A stretch of 64,000 bases of DNA from Paractinoplanes durhamensis (lineage in GTDB: Bacteria; Actinomycetota; Actinomycetes; Mycobacteriales; Micromonosporaceae), in contig NZ_BOML01000066.1 of the NCBI RefSeq assembly GCF_016862175.1, positions 61,074 to 125,073 of the forward strand, written 5' to 3'. A program made the position numbers and the translations under genes. Numbering within the stretch: the stretch's first letter is position 1; each line of letters begins with the position of its first letter. A model generated the notes under the pieces. It did not search any database, was not told the origin of the DNA, and saw only the letters and a program-made list of their open reading frames with translations. Positions 50,783 to 59,894 of the stretch are shown here, in pieces.

Positions 50783-51192
50783 CCGACGGTGACGAAACCA
50801 CCGTTCACGTAGGACTTCGGGTCGGCGCCCTTGGCGGCGGTGTTCAGGTCCGCGGACACCGCCGACAGGGCCTGCTTCAGGTCGGCGTCGGGGGTGCGGA
50901 CCGCCTCGGCGTCGAGCTTGGCGGCCATCTCGGTGAAGGTGTCGCGCATGCCGTCCTTCGCCGAGTCGGACGAGCTGCTCAGGTAACCGGCCAGCCGGAC
51001 CGCGCCGTCGGTGAGGATCTTGTAGGCGGCGGTGCAGACATAGGCCGGGACGCCGGCCGAGGCCGACGGGGTCGGCGCGACGCTGAACGGGACGGGGAGG
51101 GACTCGGGCTTCAGCTCGATCGCGCAGCCGGCGGTCAGGCCCGCCGTCGCGATCAAGGCGAGGGGCAGGACAGCGAGGCGACGATGCGGCAC
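50749..51192 (-). CDS. Small lipoprotein, unknown function
   Basis: 147 aa. Signal peptide with lipobox LTAGC (Cys about 24), then a Pro/Ser-rich stretch and an alpha-helical domain with two further Cys (VCTAAY and the C-terminal GACADA), which may pair. GTG 51192 is chosen because GAGGGAG lies just upstream; the frame extends to 51498 without a better start. It is anchored outside the membrane. Confidence 0.8.
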   Translation of the reverse strand: MPHRRLAVLPLALIATAGLTAGCAIELKPESLPVPFSVAPTPSASAGVPAYVCTAAYKILTDGAVRLAGYLSSSSDSAKDGMRDTFTEMAAKLDAEAVRTPDADLKQALSAVSADLNTAAKGADPKSYVNGGFVTVGQKLDGACADA

Positions 51193-51358
51193 AGCGTTTC
51201 TCCCTCTAGCTCGCGTACGCGTGCGGACAAGCATAGATACCCGCCGGTAGGGACATTGACCCCTGGCGATCGGAACATGGGGGATTACTCCGATCGGCCC
51301 GATTTGCCACCCGTTCGGCGACGCATCCCCCGGCGACAGAACGGCGTTAGCGCACAAT

Positions 51359-53182
51359 GTGCCCAACATGCGAAAAAGCGGTAAATCAGCCGTCCGACGC
51401 GTTCTGATCACCGGTGTGGCCACGGTCCTCACCGCGGTCGGTGGGGCCGCCCTGGCCGGGGTGGTCTCCTCCGACCCGGTCGCGTCGCCGTCGTTCAACG
51501 GTCCGGTCTACGCGGTCGCCTATCGCGGCGACACCGTCTACGTCGGCGGCAACTTCACCAGTGCCAACGCCGGTGGCAAGAACGTGACGCGGACCAGGCT
51601 CGCGGCCTTCAACGCCCGCACCGGTGCCCTGCTCGACTGGAGCCCGGCCGCCGACGCCAATGTGCGCGCCATCGCGGTGGACGGCGACGTCGTCTACGCG
51701 GCCGGCGACTTCGACACGGTCAACGGGACCAACCGGGACGCGGTCGCCGGGCTCGGGGCGACCACCGGTCAGCTCACCGCGCTGAAGCACACCGTCCTCG
51801 GGCAGCCCAGCGCGCTGGTCGTCGGGTCCGGCCGGCTCTACGTCGCGGGCCGGATCACCGCGGTGGACGGGACGCCGCGGACGAACCTGGCCGCGTTCAG
51901 CCTGACCACCGGCGCCCTCGACGCGTGGGCGCCGACGACCGACGACACGGTGAACGCGCTCGCCTACACGACCGGTCGTGTCTACCTCGGCGGGCGGTTC
52001 CACAAGACCAACGGGGTGAGCTCGCTGCGGCTGTCCGCGGTCGACCCGGTCACCGGCGTACTCGACAAGACCCTGGTCGCCAAGCCGGTGTCGCAGGTCT
52101 TCGCGCTCGCCGCCGATCCGGCCGGCGTCTATGCCGCCCTCGGCGGCCAGGGCGGCCGGGCGGTCGCCTACACCCGGACCGGGGAGATCCGCTGGACCCG
52201 GGTCTTCGACGGGGACGCGCAGGCGATCGCCACCCTCGACGGCGTCACCTACGTGGGCGGGCACTTCGACAAGGCCTGCACCACCTCGAACAACGGGATC
52301 AAGGGCGTCTGCACCGACGGCTCGGTGCCCCGGGGCAAGCTCGCCGCGATCGACGCGCAGGGCAACCTGCTCGAATGGTCGCCGCAGGCCAACGGGGTCG
52401 CCGGCACCCGGCAGCTGGCCACCAGCGCGGCGCTCGGCTCGATCAGCGCGGTCGGTGACTTCACCCTGGTCAGCGGGGCGGCCCGCAAGCGGTACGTGTC
52501 GTTCGGCGGGGCGCACCCGACCGAGGGGGCGGTGCTGCCCGCCAACGACTACGTGGCGTCCTACAACTTCGACACCACCATCGCGGACGGGACGTTCGAC
52601 GACGGCTCCGGGCACAAGCACCTGCTGCGGGCGGTGACCCGCAACGGCGGCAAGGTGACCCTGGCGGCGCACGGCACCGGGCAGGCGCTGACCTTCCCGC
52701 CCAAGTGCACCGGGGCCACCTGCCCGCGGTTCGTGCTGCAGGCCGCCGACACCGCCGACCTCAACCCGGGGAGCCGGCCGTTGCGCTACGGCGCGACCGT
52801 TCTGCTGGCCGCGGCCGAGACCGCGAGCGGCGAGAACATCATGCAGAAGGGCTACTCGACCGGCGGCGGGCAGTACAAGCTGCAGGTCGACGGGGTGTCC
52901 GGCAAGCCGAGCTGCGGGATGGGCGGCAAGGACGAGAAGATCGTGCACATCGCCCGGAGCCGCGAATCGATCGCCGACGGGAAGTGGCACGCGCTCGAAT
53001 GCCGGCGCACCGGGCCGACGCTGTCGGTCGTGGTCGACGATCAGGTGAAGACGAGCGTGGCGGTGCCGATCGACCTGGCGGTGATGTCGAACCTGCCGTT
53101 CAGCGTGGGCGGCAAGGGCGTGGGCGCGGACAACGACCAGTTCCACGGCAGCCTCGACGACGTCTGGATCCACATCGGCTGA
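51359..53182 (+). CDS. Secreted beta-propeller protein with LamG-like C-terminus
   Basis: 607 aa. A signal or anchor segment (about 12-36) precedes repeated propeller blades (about 45-395) with recurring VYVGGNF, VYAAGDF, LYVAGRI, VYLGGRF and TYVGGHF, each followed by G-x-x-R-x-x-L-A-A-x-x, the delta-60-type repeat. The C-terminal 200 residues look like a LamG/concanavalin fold (VASYNFDTTIADGTF, FHGSLDDVWI). It is probably a wall or extracellular binding protein. The start is GTG 51359 or ATG 51368; no Shine-Dalgarno sequence, so perhaps leaderless. Confidence 0.82.
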   Translation: MPNMRKSGKSAVRRVLITGVATVLTAVGGAALAGVVSSDPVASPSFNGPVYAVAYRGDTVYVGGNFTSANAGGKNVTRTRLAAFNARTGALLDWSPAADANVRAIAVDGDVVYAAGDFDTVNGTNRDAVAGLGATTGQLTALKHTVLGQPSALVVGSGRLYVAGRITAVDGTPRTNLAAFSLTTGALDAWAPTTDDTVNALAYTTGRVYLGGRFHKTNGVSSLRLSAVDPVTGVLDKTLVAKPVSQVFALAADPAGVYAALGGQGGRAVAYTRTGEIRWTRVFDGDAQAIATLDGVTYVGGHFDKACTTSNNGIKGVCTDGSVPRGKLAAIDAQGNLLEWSPQANGVAGTRQLATSAALGSISAVGDFTLVSGAARKRYVSFGGAHPTEGAVLPANDYVASYNFDTTIADGTFDDGSGHKHLLRAVTRNGGKVTLAAHGTGQALTFPPKCTGATCPRFVLQAADTADLNPGSRPLRYGATVLLAAAETASGENIMQKGYSTGGGQYKLQVDGVSGKPSCGMGGKDEKIVHIARSRESIADGKWHALECRRTGPTLSVVVDDQVKTSVAVPIDLAVMSNLPFSVGGKGVGADNDQFHGSLDDVWIHIG

Positions 53183-53196
53183 TTTTTCGGGAAATA

Positions 53197-54633
53197 TCAG
53201 GGGGTTGGCGTGGCGGCGGCGTTCTCCGTCACGCCGACCTCCGCCTCGCCGCCGCCGCTGCCCGAATTGTCCGCACCGGAGTCGCCGGAGTTGTCCGTCC
53301 CGGCCGTGGTCTCGACCGGCGCCGCGGTGGTCTCCTCGGGCGCGGCGGTGGTGGCCGACGTGGTCGGCTCCTTGCTCGGGGTCGCCGAGGGGGTCGGCGC
53401 GGTCGTCTCGGCCGGCTTCTCCGTCTTGGTGGCCGCGACCTTTCCCGGGTTGCCGTTGTTGTTGCGCTTGCCGGTCGTCTCGGCCGCGGGCGCCTTGGCT
53501 CCGCTCGGGCTGGTCGTCGCCGACTGCGCGGGCGGCGTCGAACCGGGCAGCCCACCACCGTTGAACAGCGCGAACACGCCCACCGCCGTGCCGATGATGA
53601 CGAACGCCAGGGCCGCGAGCAACGCCGTACGCCGGCCGCCGCCTCCTCCGGAGGAACCGCCCGGCCCGGGCGGAAAGACGGCCGGAAGCACCGAGGTGTC
53701 TCCGCTGCGCGGAGCAAGCGGAGCAAGCGGAGCAAGCGGAGCAAGCGGAGCAAGAGGCCGTGCCGGCGCCGGAGTGGCGGCCAGGATCGCGGTCGTCTGC
53801 GGGCCCGCCCCCACCGCCTGCTCGGCCAGCGCCAGCTCGGCCGTGTCGGCCATCGCCGCCGCCGAGTCGAACCGCTCGGCCGGATCCTTGATCATCGCCG
53901 TGGCAACCAGCGCGGCCACCGTCGGCGGCACGTCGCCCGGCAACGGCGGCGCTTCCTCGCTGACGTGCTGCATGGCCACCGCGATCGCGCTGTCCCCCAT
54001 GAACGGCGGATGCCCGGCCAGGCAGTGATAGGCCACCACGCCGAGCGCGTAGACGTCGGCGGACGGCCCGGTGGTCTCCTTCGAGACCTGCTCGGGCGCG
54101 ATGTAGAGCGCCGTCCCGACGACCTCACGCGCCCCGGTGAGGGCGGCCGACTCGGCCGAGCGGGCCACCCCGAAGTCGACGAGCACCACGGTCCCGTCCG
54201 GCTGGATGATCAGGTTGCCCGGCTTGACATCGCGATGCACGATCCCGGCCTGGTGGGCGGCCTCGAGGGCGCGACCCGCCTGGGCGACGATCGACATCGT
54301 CTCGGCCGCGCTGAGCCGGCCCCGCTCGGCGATCCGCTCGTTGAGAGCTTGGCCGTTGACCCGGGCCATCACGATGTACGCGTCCGGCCCGCTCTGCCCG
54401 TAGTCGTAGACGTCGGCCACCCCGGGGTGGTGCAGCACCGCCATCGCCCGCGCCTCGTGCCGGAAGCGGGTCTGGAAGCCGGCATCCCCGGCCCGGCCCG
54501 CGTGCAGCGTCTTGACCGCGACGTCCCGGCCGAGCACGGTGTCGGTGGCCTGCCAGACCTCGCCCATGCCGCCGGCCGCGATGCGGTCGTCCAGGCGGTA
54601 TCGATCGCCGAGTATCTCTCCAGGGACAGGCAT
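53197..54633 (-). CDS. Ser/Thr protein kinase (PknB-like, no PASTA)
   Basis: 478 aa. Kinase domain with Gly loop AGGMGEV, VAVK (Lys41), HRDVKPGN (Asp135), DFG (153-155) and APE, all intact. A juxtamembrane linker contains LAP repeats, then one membrane helix (about 340-362) and an external Thr/Pro/Ala/Gly-rich tail without a folded domain. ATG 54633 follows GGGGAGGGC; it is 10 bp after the deacetylase-glycosyltransferase stop, so it ends a four-gene operon concerned with the envelope. Confidence 0.93.
   Translation of the reverse strand: MPVPGEILGDRYRLDDRIAAGGMGEVWQATDTVLGRDVAVKTLHAGRAGDAGFQTRFRHEARAMAVLHHPGVADVYDYGQSGPDAYIVMARVNGQALNERIAERGRLSAAETMSIVAQAGRALEAAHQAGIVHRDVKPGNLIIQPDGTVVLVDFGVARSAESAALTGAREVVGTALYIAPEQVSKETTGPSADVYALGVVAYHCLAGHPPFMGDSAIAVAMQHVSEEAPPLPGDVPPTVAALVATAMIKDPAERFDSAAAMADTAELALAEQAVGAGPQTTAILAATPAPARPLAPLAPLAPLAPLAPRSGDTSVLPAVFPPGPGGSSGGGGGRRTALLAALAFVIIGTAVGVFALFNGGGLPGSTPPAQSATTSPSGAKAPAAETTGKRNNNGNPGKVAATKTEKPAETTAPTPSATPSKEPTTSATTAAPEETTAAPVETTAGTDNSGDSGADNSGSGGGEAEVGVTENAAATPTP
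53711..53755 (-). repeat. Five 9-bp repeats in the kinase linker
   Basis: GGAGCAAGC is repeated four times plus one near-copy, encoding (Leu-Ala-Pro)n on the minus strand. It is a likely slippage site that changes linker length by three residues. Confidence 0.75.
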
Positions 54634-54643
54634 GCCCTCCCCT

Positions 54644-56797
54644 CTACCCACTCGGGGCGGAACTGAAATCTCCGGTGCGCCGTATCTTCTGCCAGCCGAG
54701 CCGCCGCCCGGTCAGCGCGGCCAGCGCCGAGGAGAGAAGGACCAGGTACATGAGCTGCCGGTAGACGATCTGCTGCAGCGGAAGCGTCCACAGCGGACCT
54801 AATTTTTCCCGGTCGAGGCGGAACGCGAGCACGGCGGTGAGGATCTGGATGACCAGGACGGCCAGCCAGCCGAGCAGCGTCACCTGCCGGTCGAGGAAGA
54901 GCACGCCGTAGACCGCCATCAGGTCGATGAGCGGGGCGAGCAGCGGCAGCAGCACGGTGAACACGGCGATCAGCGGCAGCCCGCCCCGGCCGAAGTGGCC
55001 GGGTTCGAGCACGGCCCGGCGGTGCTTCCACATCGCCTGCATGGTGCCGTAGCTCCACCGGTAGCGTTGCCGCCACAGCTGCCGCATGGTGGCCGGCGCC
55101 TCGGTGTAGGCGCGCGCCGACTCCTGATAGACGACCTTCCACCCGGCCCGCTGGATCGCCATGGTGAGGTCGGTGTCCTCGGCCAGGGTGTCGGTGCTGA
55201 GCCCACCCGCGTCGGACAGCGCCGACCGGCGGAACCCGCCGAGCGCCCCCGGGATGGTGGGGATGCAGCCGAACGTGTCGTAGAGCCGGCGGTCCAGGTT
55301 GAAGCCGATCACGTATTCGATGTGCTGCCACTTGCCGAGCAGCCCGCGCCGGTTGCTGACCTTCACGTTCCCGGCGACCGCGCCGACCCGGCGGTCGGCG
55401 AACGGCTGGACGAGCTGGTGGATCGCGTCCGGGGTGACGACGGTGTCGGCGTCCACCATCACGATCAGGTCGTCGTGGCACAGCGCCACCCCGGTGTTGA
55501 GGGCGGTCGCCTTGCCGCCGCTGGGGATCCGCACGACCCGGACGTTGCCGAGCTTCAGCGCGTCGACGGCGGCGGTCGTCCCGTCGGTGGACGCGTCGTC
55601 CACGACCAGCACCTTTACCCCGGGGTGGGCGGAGCGGGCGAGCGAGCTCACCGCGGGCGCGATGGTGGTCTCCTCGTTGTAGGCGGGCACCACGATCGTC
55701 ACCGGCGCGGTCACCGGCAGTCCCCACGACCAGCTGGGGGCACGCCGCCGCCGGGCGTGCGTCCAGGCGAACAGGAACAGGACCAGGGTGCGGATCAGGA
55801 TCAGCCCGCCGGCCACGATGAGCAGCACCCACAGCAGCCGGAGCACCCCGTCGGCGGCGCGCACGGTCCAGACCAGAGCCCGCCCGCGCCAGACGTCGGC
55901 GGCACCGGCCCTGGGGTCGGCCGGCAGCCCCATCGCCTGGGTGACCGTGGTGAACCGGAAGCCGTCCCGCTGCAGCCGCGGGATCAGCCGGTCGAGCGCG
56001 GTCACGGTCTGCGACCGGTCCCCGCCCGCGTCGTGGAACAGCACGATCGCGCCGTCCGCGTTCGGCGGCGTGGCGTTGCGGACGATCGCGTCGACCCCGG
56101 GCCGTTTCCAGTCCTCACTGTCCACGTCGTCGAGCACAGTGAGATAGCCCTGCTCCCCCACCGCCCGCACGGTCGCGTAGTCGCCGTCGGTCAGCGCATC
56201 CGCGAACGACGAGTAGGGCGGCCGCAGCAGCGACGTCGACCGGCCGGTCGTGTAGGCGATGGCCAGCTGCGTCTGCGAGTTCTCCAGGTCACGACGCCAC
56301 GCGGGCAGCGAGGCGAGGTCGGGGTGGGTGAACGTGTGCGCCCCGATCTCGTGCCCCTCGGCCTTGATCCGCCGGGCCAGCTCCGGATGCCGGGCCACCT
56401 CCGACCCGACCACGAAGAAGGTGGCCGGCACGTGATGCCGGGCCAGCACGTCGAGGATCTTCGGGGTCCAGGCCGGATCCGGCCCGTCGTCGAAGGTCAG
56501 CGCGAGAGTCTTGGCCGGCATCCGCGCCGATGTGGCGGTGTCGCCGGAGAAGTCGATGACCGGCCCGCCGTTGAGCACGGCCGGCGGCACCGCCGAGTCC
56601 CGGGACGACCGCGGATCGGTGCCGTCCGGGCTGAACCCGGCGTCGGTGTAGACCTCGACCAGCACCACCGTGCCGAGCAGCAGCAGAACCACCAGCGTGA
56701 GCAGGACCCGCAGCACCCGCCGGCGGCGCCGGACGGCCGGGATCTGCCCGGTCGACTCCGGATCGAAGGGGGCCGGCGCACCGCCGTACACGGTCAC
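54644..56797 (-). CDS. Polysaccharide deacetylase-glycosyltransferase 2 fusion
   Basis: 717 aa. A membrane helix (about 28-50) is followed by an external NodB-type deacetylase domain with TFDDGPD (about 101-107) and HTFTH (154-158). A second membrane helix leads to a cytoplasmic GT2 domain (IVVPAYNEE, MVDADTVV, EDTDL, QRYRW), and C-terminal helices form a synthase pore. It resembles hyaluronan/poly-GlcNAc synthases fused to a deacetylase, so it may make and deacetylate a surface polysaccharide in one polypeptide. GTG 56797 overlaps the upstream stop as GTGA. Confidence 0.92.
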   Translation of the reverse strand: MTVYGGAPAPFDPESTGQIPAVRRRRRVLRVLLTLVVLLLLGTVVLVEVYTDAGFSPDGTDPRSSRDSAVPPAVLNGGPVIDFSGDTATSARMPAKTLALTFDDGPDPAWTPKILDVLARHHVPATFFVVGSEVARHPELARRIKAEGHEIGAHTFTHPDLASLPAWRRDLENSQTQLAIAYTTGRSTSLLRPPYSSFADALTDGDYATVRAVGEQGYLTVLDDVDSEDWKRPGVDAIVRNATPPNADGAIVLFHDAGGDRSQTVTALDRLIPRLQRDGFRFTTVTQAMGLPADPRAGAADVWRGRALVWTVRAADGVLRLLWVLLIVAGGLILIRTLVLFLFAWTHARRRRAPSWSWGLPVTAPVTIVVPAYNEETTIAPAVSSLARSAHPGVKVLVVDDASTDGTTAAVDALKLGNVRVVRIPSGGKATALNTGVALCHDDLIVMVDADTVVTPDAIHQLVQPFADRRVGAVAGNVKVSNRRGLLGKWQHIEYVIGFNLDRRLYDTFGCIPTIPGALGGFRRSALSDAGGLSTDTLAEDTDLTMAIQRAGWKVVYQESARAYTEAPATMRQLWRQRYRWSYGTMQAMWKHRRAVLEPGHFGRGGLPLIAVFTVLLPLLAPLIDLMAVYGVLFLDRQVTLLGWLAVLVIQILTAVLAFRLDREKLGPLWTLPLQQIVYRQLMYLVLLSSALAALTGRRLGWQKIRRTGDFSSAPSG

Positions 56798-57144
56798 CGG
56801 GTGCAGGCCCCCGCGGAACAGGACGGCCGGGCCGGCGGCGCCGCCGGCCCGGTCAGCTGACTCACCCACACCGCCGCCAGGACCAGAACCAGCAGCAGTC
56901 CGGCCGCGTAGGTCGCCCACCGCAGCCGCCGGCGCCGGGCCCCGCTCGGGTCCACGAACACCGGCGGCGGCTCCGGCGACTCGGCGCGGATCAGGCTGGT
57001 GACGTCCTCGGCGGGCAGCCGCGCCTTCCCGACGGCCCGGCCCACCTTCGCCCGCCCGTGCGGCGGCCGCTGCACGGGTGCGCGGCCGATCGGCGAATCG
57101 TCAGGCACACCATCGACGCTAGGAGATGGACGCCCGCCCCGCAC
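56794..57144 (-). CDS. Small single-pass membrane protein
   Basis: 116 aa: a polar, Arg/Pro-rich cytoplasmic N-terminus, one membrane helix (about 78-97, WATYAAGLLLVLVLAAVWV) and a short external tail with two Cys. GTG 57144 lies one base after the stop of the preceding gene (TGAGGTG), which suggests coupled translation; a later GTG at 57108 is also possible. It overlaps the deacetylase-glycosyltransferase start. No family recognised; it may be an accessory of the synthase. Confidence 0.65.
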   Translation of the reverse strand: MRGGRPSPSVDGVPDDSPIGRAPVQRPPHGRAKVGRAVGKARLPAEDVTSLIRAESPEPPPVFVDPSGARRRRLRWATYAAGLLLVLVLAAVWVSQLTGPAAPPARPSCSAGACTR

Positions 57145-57145
57145 C

Positions 57146-57769
57146 TCACCCGGTGAACCGCGCGCCCGCCGTACCCTCCAGAAGCGACCCCGGAATCCGC
57201 CGCCCGGACACCACCATCAGCAGGTCAGCGGCGGTGCCACGAAGCGGCGCCCCGGACCCGAAGGCCCATTCGAGATCGGTCGCCTCCAGTCGGACACCCG
57301 TCAGATCAACCCCGAAATACTTCAGATTGCGCTCCCGCATCCCGTCCAGGATCAGCCCGACCCGCCCGGCCGGCGGCCGCCGGTCAAGCCCCAGCGCCAC
57401 CGAGACGTCCAGCCCATGGATCACGTCGTGCGACAGCGCCCCCATCGTCCCGCCACCCGGCGGCCGCCACGGATGCTCGACGTTGTCCCGCAGACAGGCG
57501 AGCAGCTCGGCGTCACTGATCCGGGCGGTGTCCCGCCGGGCCACCCGATCCGACATCCGGTTGAAATTCCCGGCATCGCGCGCCAGCTCCACCACAAACT
57601 TCGGCGCCGACATCCGAAACGGCATGGTCATGTGCGCCACCACTTCACGCACCCGCCAGCCGGCACACAGCGAAGCCGCGCCCCACTGCTCCGGACCAAG
57701 CGCACCGAGCATCACCGCGAGCTCATTCCGCTCGGCGACAACCGCCGTACGCAGCACTTTCTCGTCCAC
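57146..57769 (-). CDS. Maleylpyruvate isomerase family (mycothiol-dependent type) protein
   Basis: 207 aa DinB/MDMPI four-helix fold. The motif WRVREVVAHMTMPF has the first metal His and SHDVIHGLDV the others. Such proteins use mycothiol, the actinobacterial thiol, in isomerase or transferase reactions; the substrate is unknown. The start is GTG 57769. It heads the run with the small membrane protein, the deacetylase-glycosyltransferase and the kinase. Confidence 0.82.
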   Translation of the reverse strand: MDEKVLRTAVVAERNELAVMLGALGPEQWGAASLCAGWRVREVVAHMTMPFRMSAPKFVVELARDAGNFNRMSDRVARRDTARISDAELLACLRDNVEHPWRPPGGGTMGALSHDVIHGLDVSVALGLDRRPPAGRVGLILDGMRERNLKYFGVDLTGVRLEATDLEWAFGSGAPLRGTAADLLMVVSGRRIPGSLLEGTAGARFTG

Positions 57770-57823
57770 AACCCCTCCTCCGACAAACCATTCGGGAGGG
57801 GATACGACCGGGGTGGCGCATTC

Positions 57824-57964
57824 TCATCGGTCCGGGCGCCGATAGCGGGCGATCGCCTCCTCACGGGTGGCGACGCCGAGCTTGCCGAGCATGTCGGAGA
57901 CCCGATTGCGGATCGTACTCGTTGTGGTCGCCATCTTCGTCGGCTGCCTGACATACGCCTTCGG
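57824..57964 (-). pseudogene. LuxR-type HTH C-terminal fragment
   Basis: On the minus strand the frame between a TAG (57967) and a TGA (57824) reads TTSTIRNRVSDMLGKLGV then ATREEAIARYRR, the last two helices of a LuxR/NarL DNA-binding domain. The first HTH helices and any receiver domain are absent. It is too short to work and is a relic of a response regulator gene. Confidence 0.65.
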
Positions 57965-58060
57965 CTAAACCTTTGATGGGTACGCCCCACGCGGTGACCA
58001 ACCGCAGCAGCGGTAGAACCCGCCTGCTCACCCGTCCCACTCACGGTCATGAACATGGCA

Positions 58061-58091
58061 AAGGCGGCAGGCGCGATGCGCCTGCCGCCTT
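58061..58091 (-). terminator. Strong terminator after the HhH-like gene
   Basis: A perfect 14-bp stem AAGGCGGCAGGCGC (58061-58074) with 58078-58091 closes a 3-nt GAT loop, 18 bp after the stop of the leftward small gene. Confidence 0.85.
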
Positions 58092-58108
58092 CGACTTGCC
58101 TGCGTTAC

Positions 58109-58333
58109 TTACTTGGCCAGACGCCCAAGCTCGGAGATCGCCTGCGCCACCTTCACGTACTTGTTCCCGGCCAGGTCACCGATGGTCTTGATGTTGAACG
58201 CCTGGGCCAGGGCCGTGGCATCGGACTCGCTGACCCCGGCCAGAGCCGCGACGGGAGCATCGGTCAACTCGGCCAGGGGCGTCGACTCGTAAGCCTTGTC
58301 CAGCAGAGCGTCAAGGTTCACGGAGATCGCCAT
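58109..58333 (-). CDS. Small helix-hairpin-helix-like protein
   Basis: 74 aa, all-helical. The segment PVAALAGVSESDATALAQAF followed by NIKTIGDLAGNKYV has the helix-hairpin-helix rhythm seen in small conserved actinobacterial proteins of this length. AAAGGAACGC precedes ATG 58333. It might bind DNA or a partner protein; no functional data are implied by the sequence. Confidence 0.7.
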   Translation of the reverse strand: MAISVNLDALLDKAYESTPLAELTDAPVAALAGVSESDATALAQAFNIKTIGDLAGNKYVKVAQAISELGRLAK

Positions 58334-58421
58334 GGTCTGCGTTCCTTTCCGGAGATTCCCACCGAGCGGCCGCCCGGCGACTCCTACAACCTTTGCCACT
58401 GACAGCCCGTCGAAACCTCGG

Positions 58422-59837
58422 TCAAACCACCAGATTCAGCAGGAAGACGCAGATCACCCCGACCACCGAGATGATCGTCTCCATCACCGACCAGGTTTTG
58501 ATCGTTTGGCCGACGGTCATCCCGAAATACTCCTTGACCAGCCAGAACCCGGCGTCGTTGACGTGTGAGAAGAACAGCGAGCCGCAGCCGATCGCCAGCG
58601 CCAGCAGGGACACCTCGGGCTTGTCCAGCGTCGCCGCCAGCGGTGCCACGATGCCGGCCGCGGTGATCGTGGCGACCGTCGCCGAGCCGGTGGCGATCCG
58701 GATGCCGACCGCGACCAGCCAGCCCAGCAGCAGGGCGTTGATGTTGGCGTCCTTGGCCGCGTCGGCGACGATGTTGCCCACGCCCGCGTCCACCAGCACC
58801 TGCTTGAAGCCGCCGCCCGCGGCCACGATCAGCAGGATGCCGGCGATCGGCGGCAGCGACCCGCCGAGCACCGCGTTCGTCGCGCGCCGGTCCATCCCGG
58901 CCCGGTGGCCCAGCGTCCACATCGCCAGCAGCACGCCGAACAGCAGCGCCACCGGCGGGTTGCCGAGCACGTCGAGGGTGTCCCGCACCGGGTTGCCCTT
59001 GTCCGCGGTCAGCTCGCCGACCGCCCGGGCGAGCATCAGCACGATCGGCAGCAGCACGGTGAGCACGGCCGGCCAGAACCCCGGGTCGCGCCGCTCGGGG
59101 CGGGCGTCGATGGCGTCCTCGGCGTAGTCCTCGTCGCCGGACGCGACCGCCGCGTCGGCCCGCGCCAGCAGCGACGGCACCGGCAGCGGCACCCGCTTGG
59201 CGATGAAGTTGCCGAAGACCGGGCCCGCGATGATCACCGTGGGGATCGCGCAGATGATGCCGAACAGCAGGGTGAGACCGAGGTCCGCGTTGAGGCTGGA
59301 GATCGCGACCAGCGGTCCGGGGTGCGGCGGCACCAGGCCGTGCAGGACCGACAGGCCGGCCAGCGCCGGGATGCCGACCCGCAGCAGCCCGATGTCGGTG
59401 CGCCGGGCGACCAGCAGCACGATCGGCACCAGCAGCACCACGCCGACCTCGAAGAACAGTGGCAGGCCGACCAGCGCCGCAACACCGGCCATCGCCCACG
59501 GCAGCGCCGACCCGGAGACCCGGTCGACGATCCGGTTGACGATCCCGTCCGCCCCACCGGAGTCGGCCAGCAAGGCGCCGATCATCGACCCGAGCGCGAT
59601 CAGCAGCCCCACGCTGCCGACGGTGCTGCCCAGGCCGGTGGTGAACGAGGTGACGGTGGCCCCCGGCGAGGCGCCGGCGACCAGCCCGAGCGTCGCCGAG
59701 CCGAGGATGAGGGCCAGGAACGGATGCCACTTGGCCCAGGCGATGAGGAGAATGACGACCGCGATGCCGAGCACCGCGGCGAGCACAAGTTGACCGGATC
59801 CGGCATCGGTGATGGCCTCGGCAGCGAGGGGCGTCAT
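58422..59837 (-). CDS. GntP family gluconate/organic acid permease
   Basis: 471 aa, about 12-14 membrane helices. Family signatures include PHPGPLVAISSLNADLG, LPLFFEVGVVLLVPI, GSATVATITAAGI and FSHVNDAGFWLVKEYFGM (each in part). It imports gluconate or a related hydroxy-acid by proton symport. The start is ATG 59837, or GTG 59843, which is better spaced from a GGGGGTAAG. No gluconate kinase is adjacent. Confidence 0.92.
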   Translation of the reverse strand: MTPLAAEAITDAGSGQLVLAAVLGIAVVILLIAWAKWHPFLALILGSATLGLVAGASPGATVTSFTTGLGSTVGSVGLLIALGSMIGALLADSGGADGIVNRIVDRVSGSALPWAMAGVAALVGLPLFFEVGVVLLVPIVLLVARRTDIGLLRVGIPALAGLSVLHGLVPPHPGPLVAISSLNADLGLTLLFGIICAIPTVIIAGPVFGNFIAKRVPLPVPSLLARADAAVASGDEDYAEDAIDARPERRDPGFWPAVLTVLLPIVLMLARAVGELTADKGNPVRDTLDVLGNPPVALLFGVLLAMWTLGHRAGMDRRATNAVLGGSLPPIAGILLIVAAGGGFKQVLVDAGVGNIVADAAKDANINALLLGWLVAVGIRIATGSATVATITAAGIVAPLAATLDKPEVSLLALAIGCGSLFFSHVNDAGFWLVKEYFGMTVGQTIKTWSVMETIISVVGVICVFLLNLVV

Positions 59838-59894
59838 GCGCACGCGCTTACCCCCACCACGAGGCTTTGAATCTTCGCAGGGTAAAAGGAACAA

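Larger units (their letters stand above)
57770..58108. other. Gap with LuxR remnant and terminator
   Basis: 339 bp without an intact gene. It holds the LuxR-type fragment (57824-57964) and a strong terminator (58061-58091), both listed. The rest shows nothing recognisable. Confidence 0.6.
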
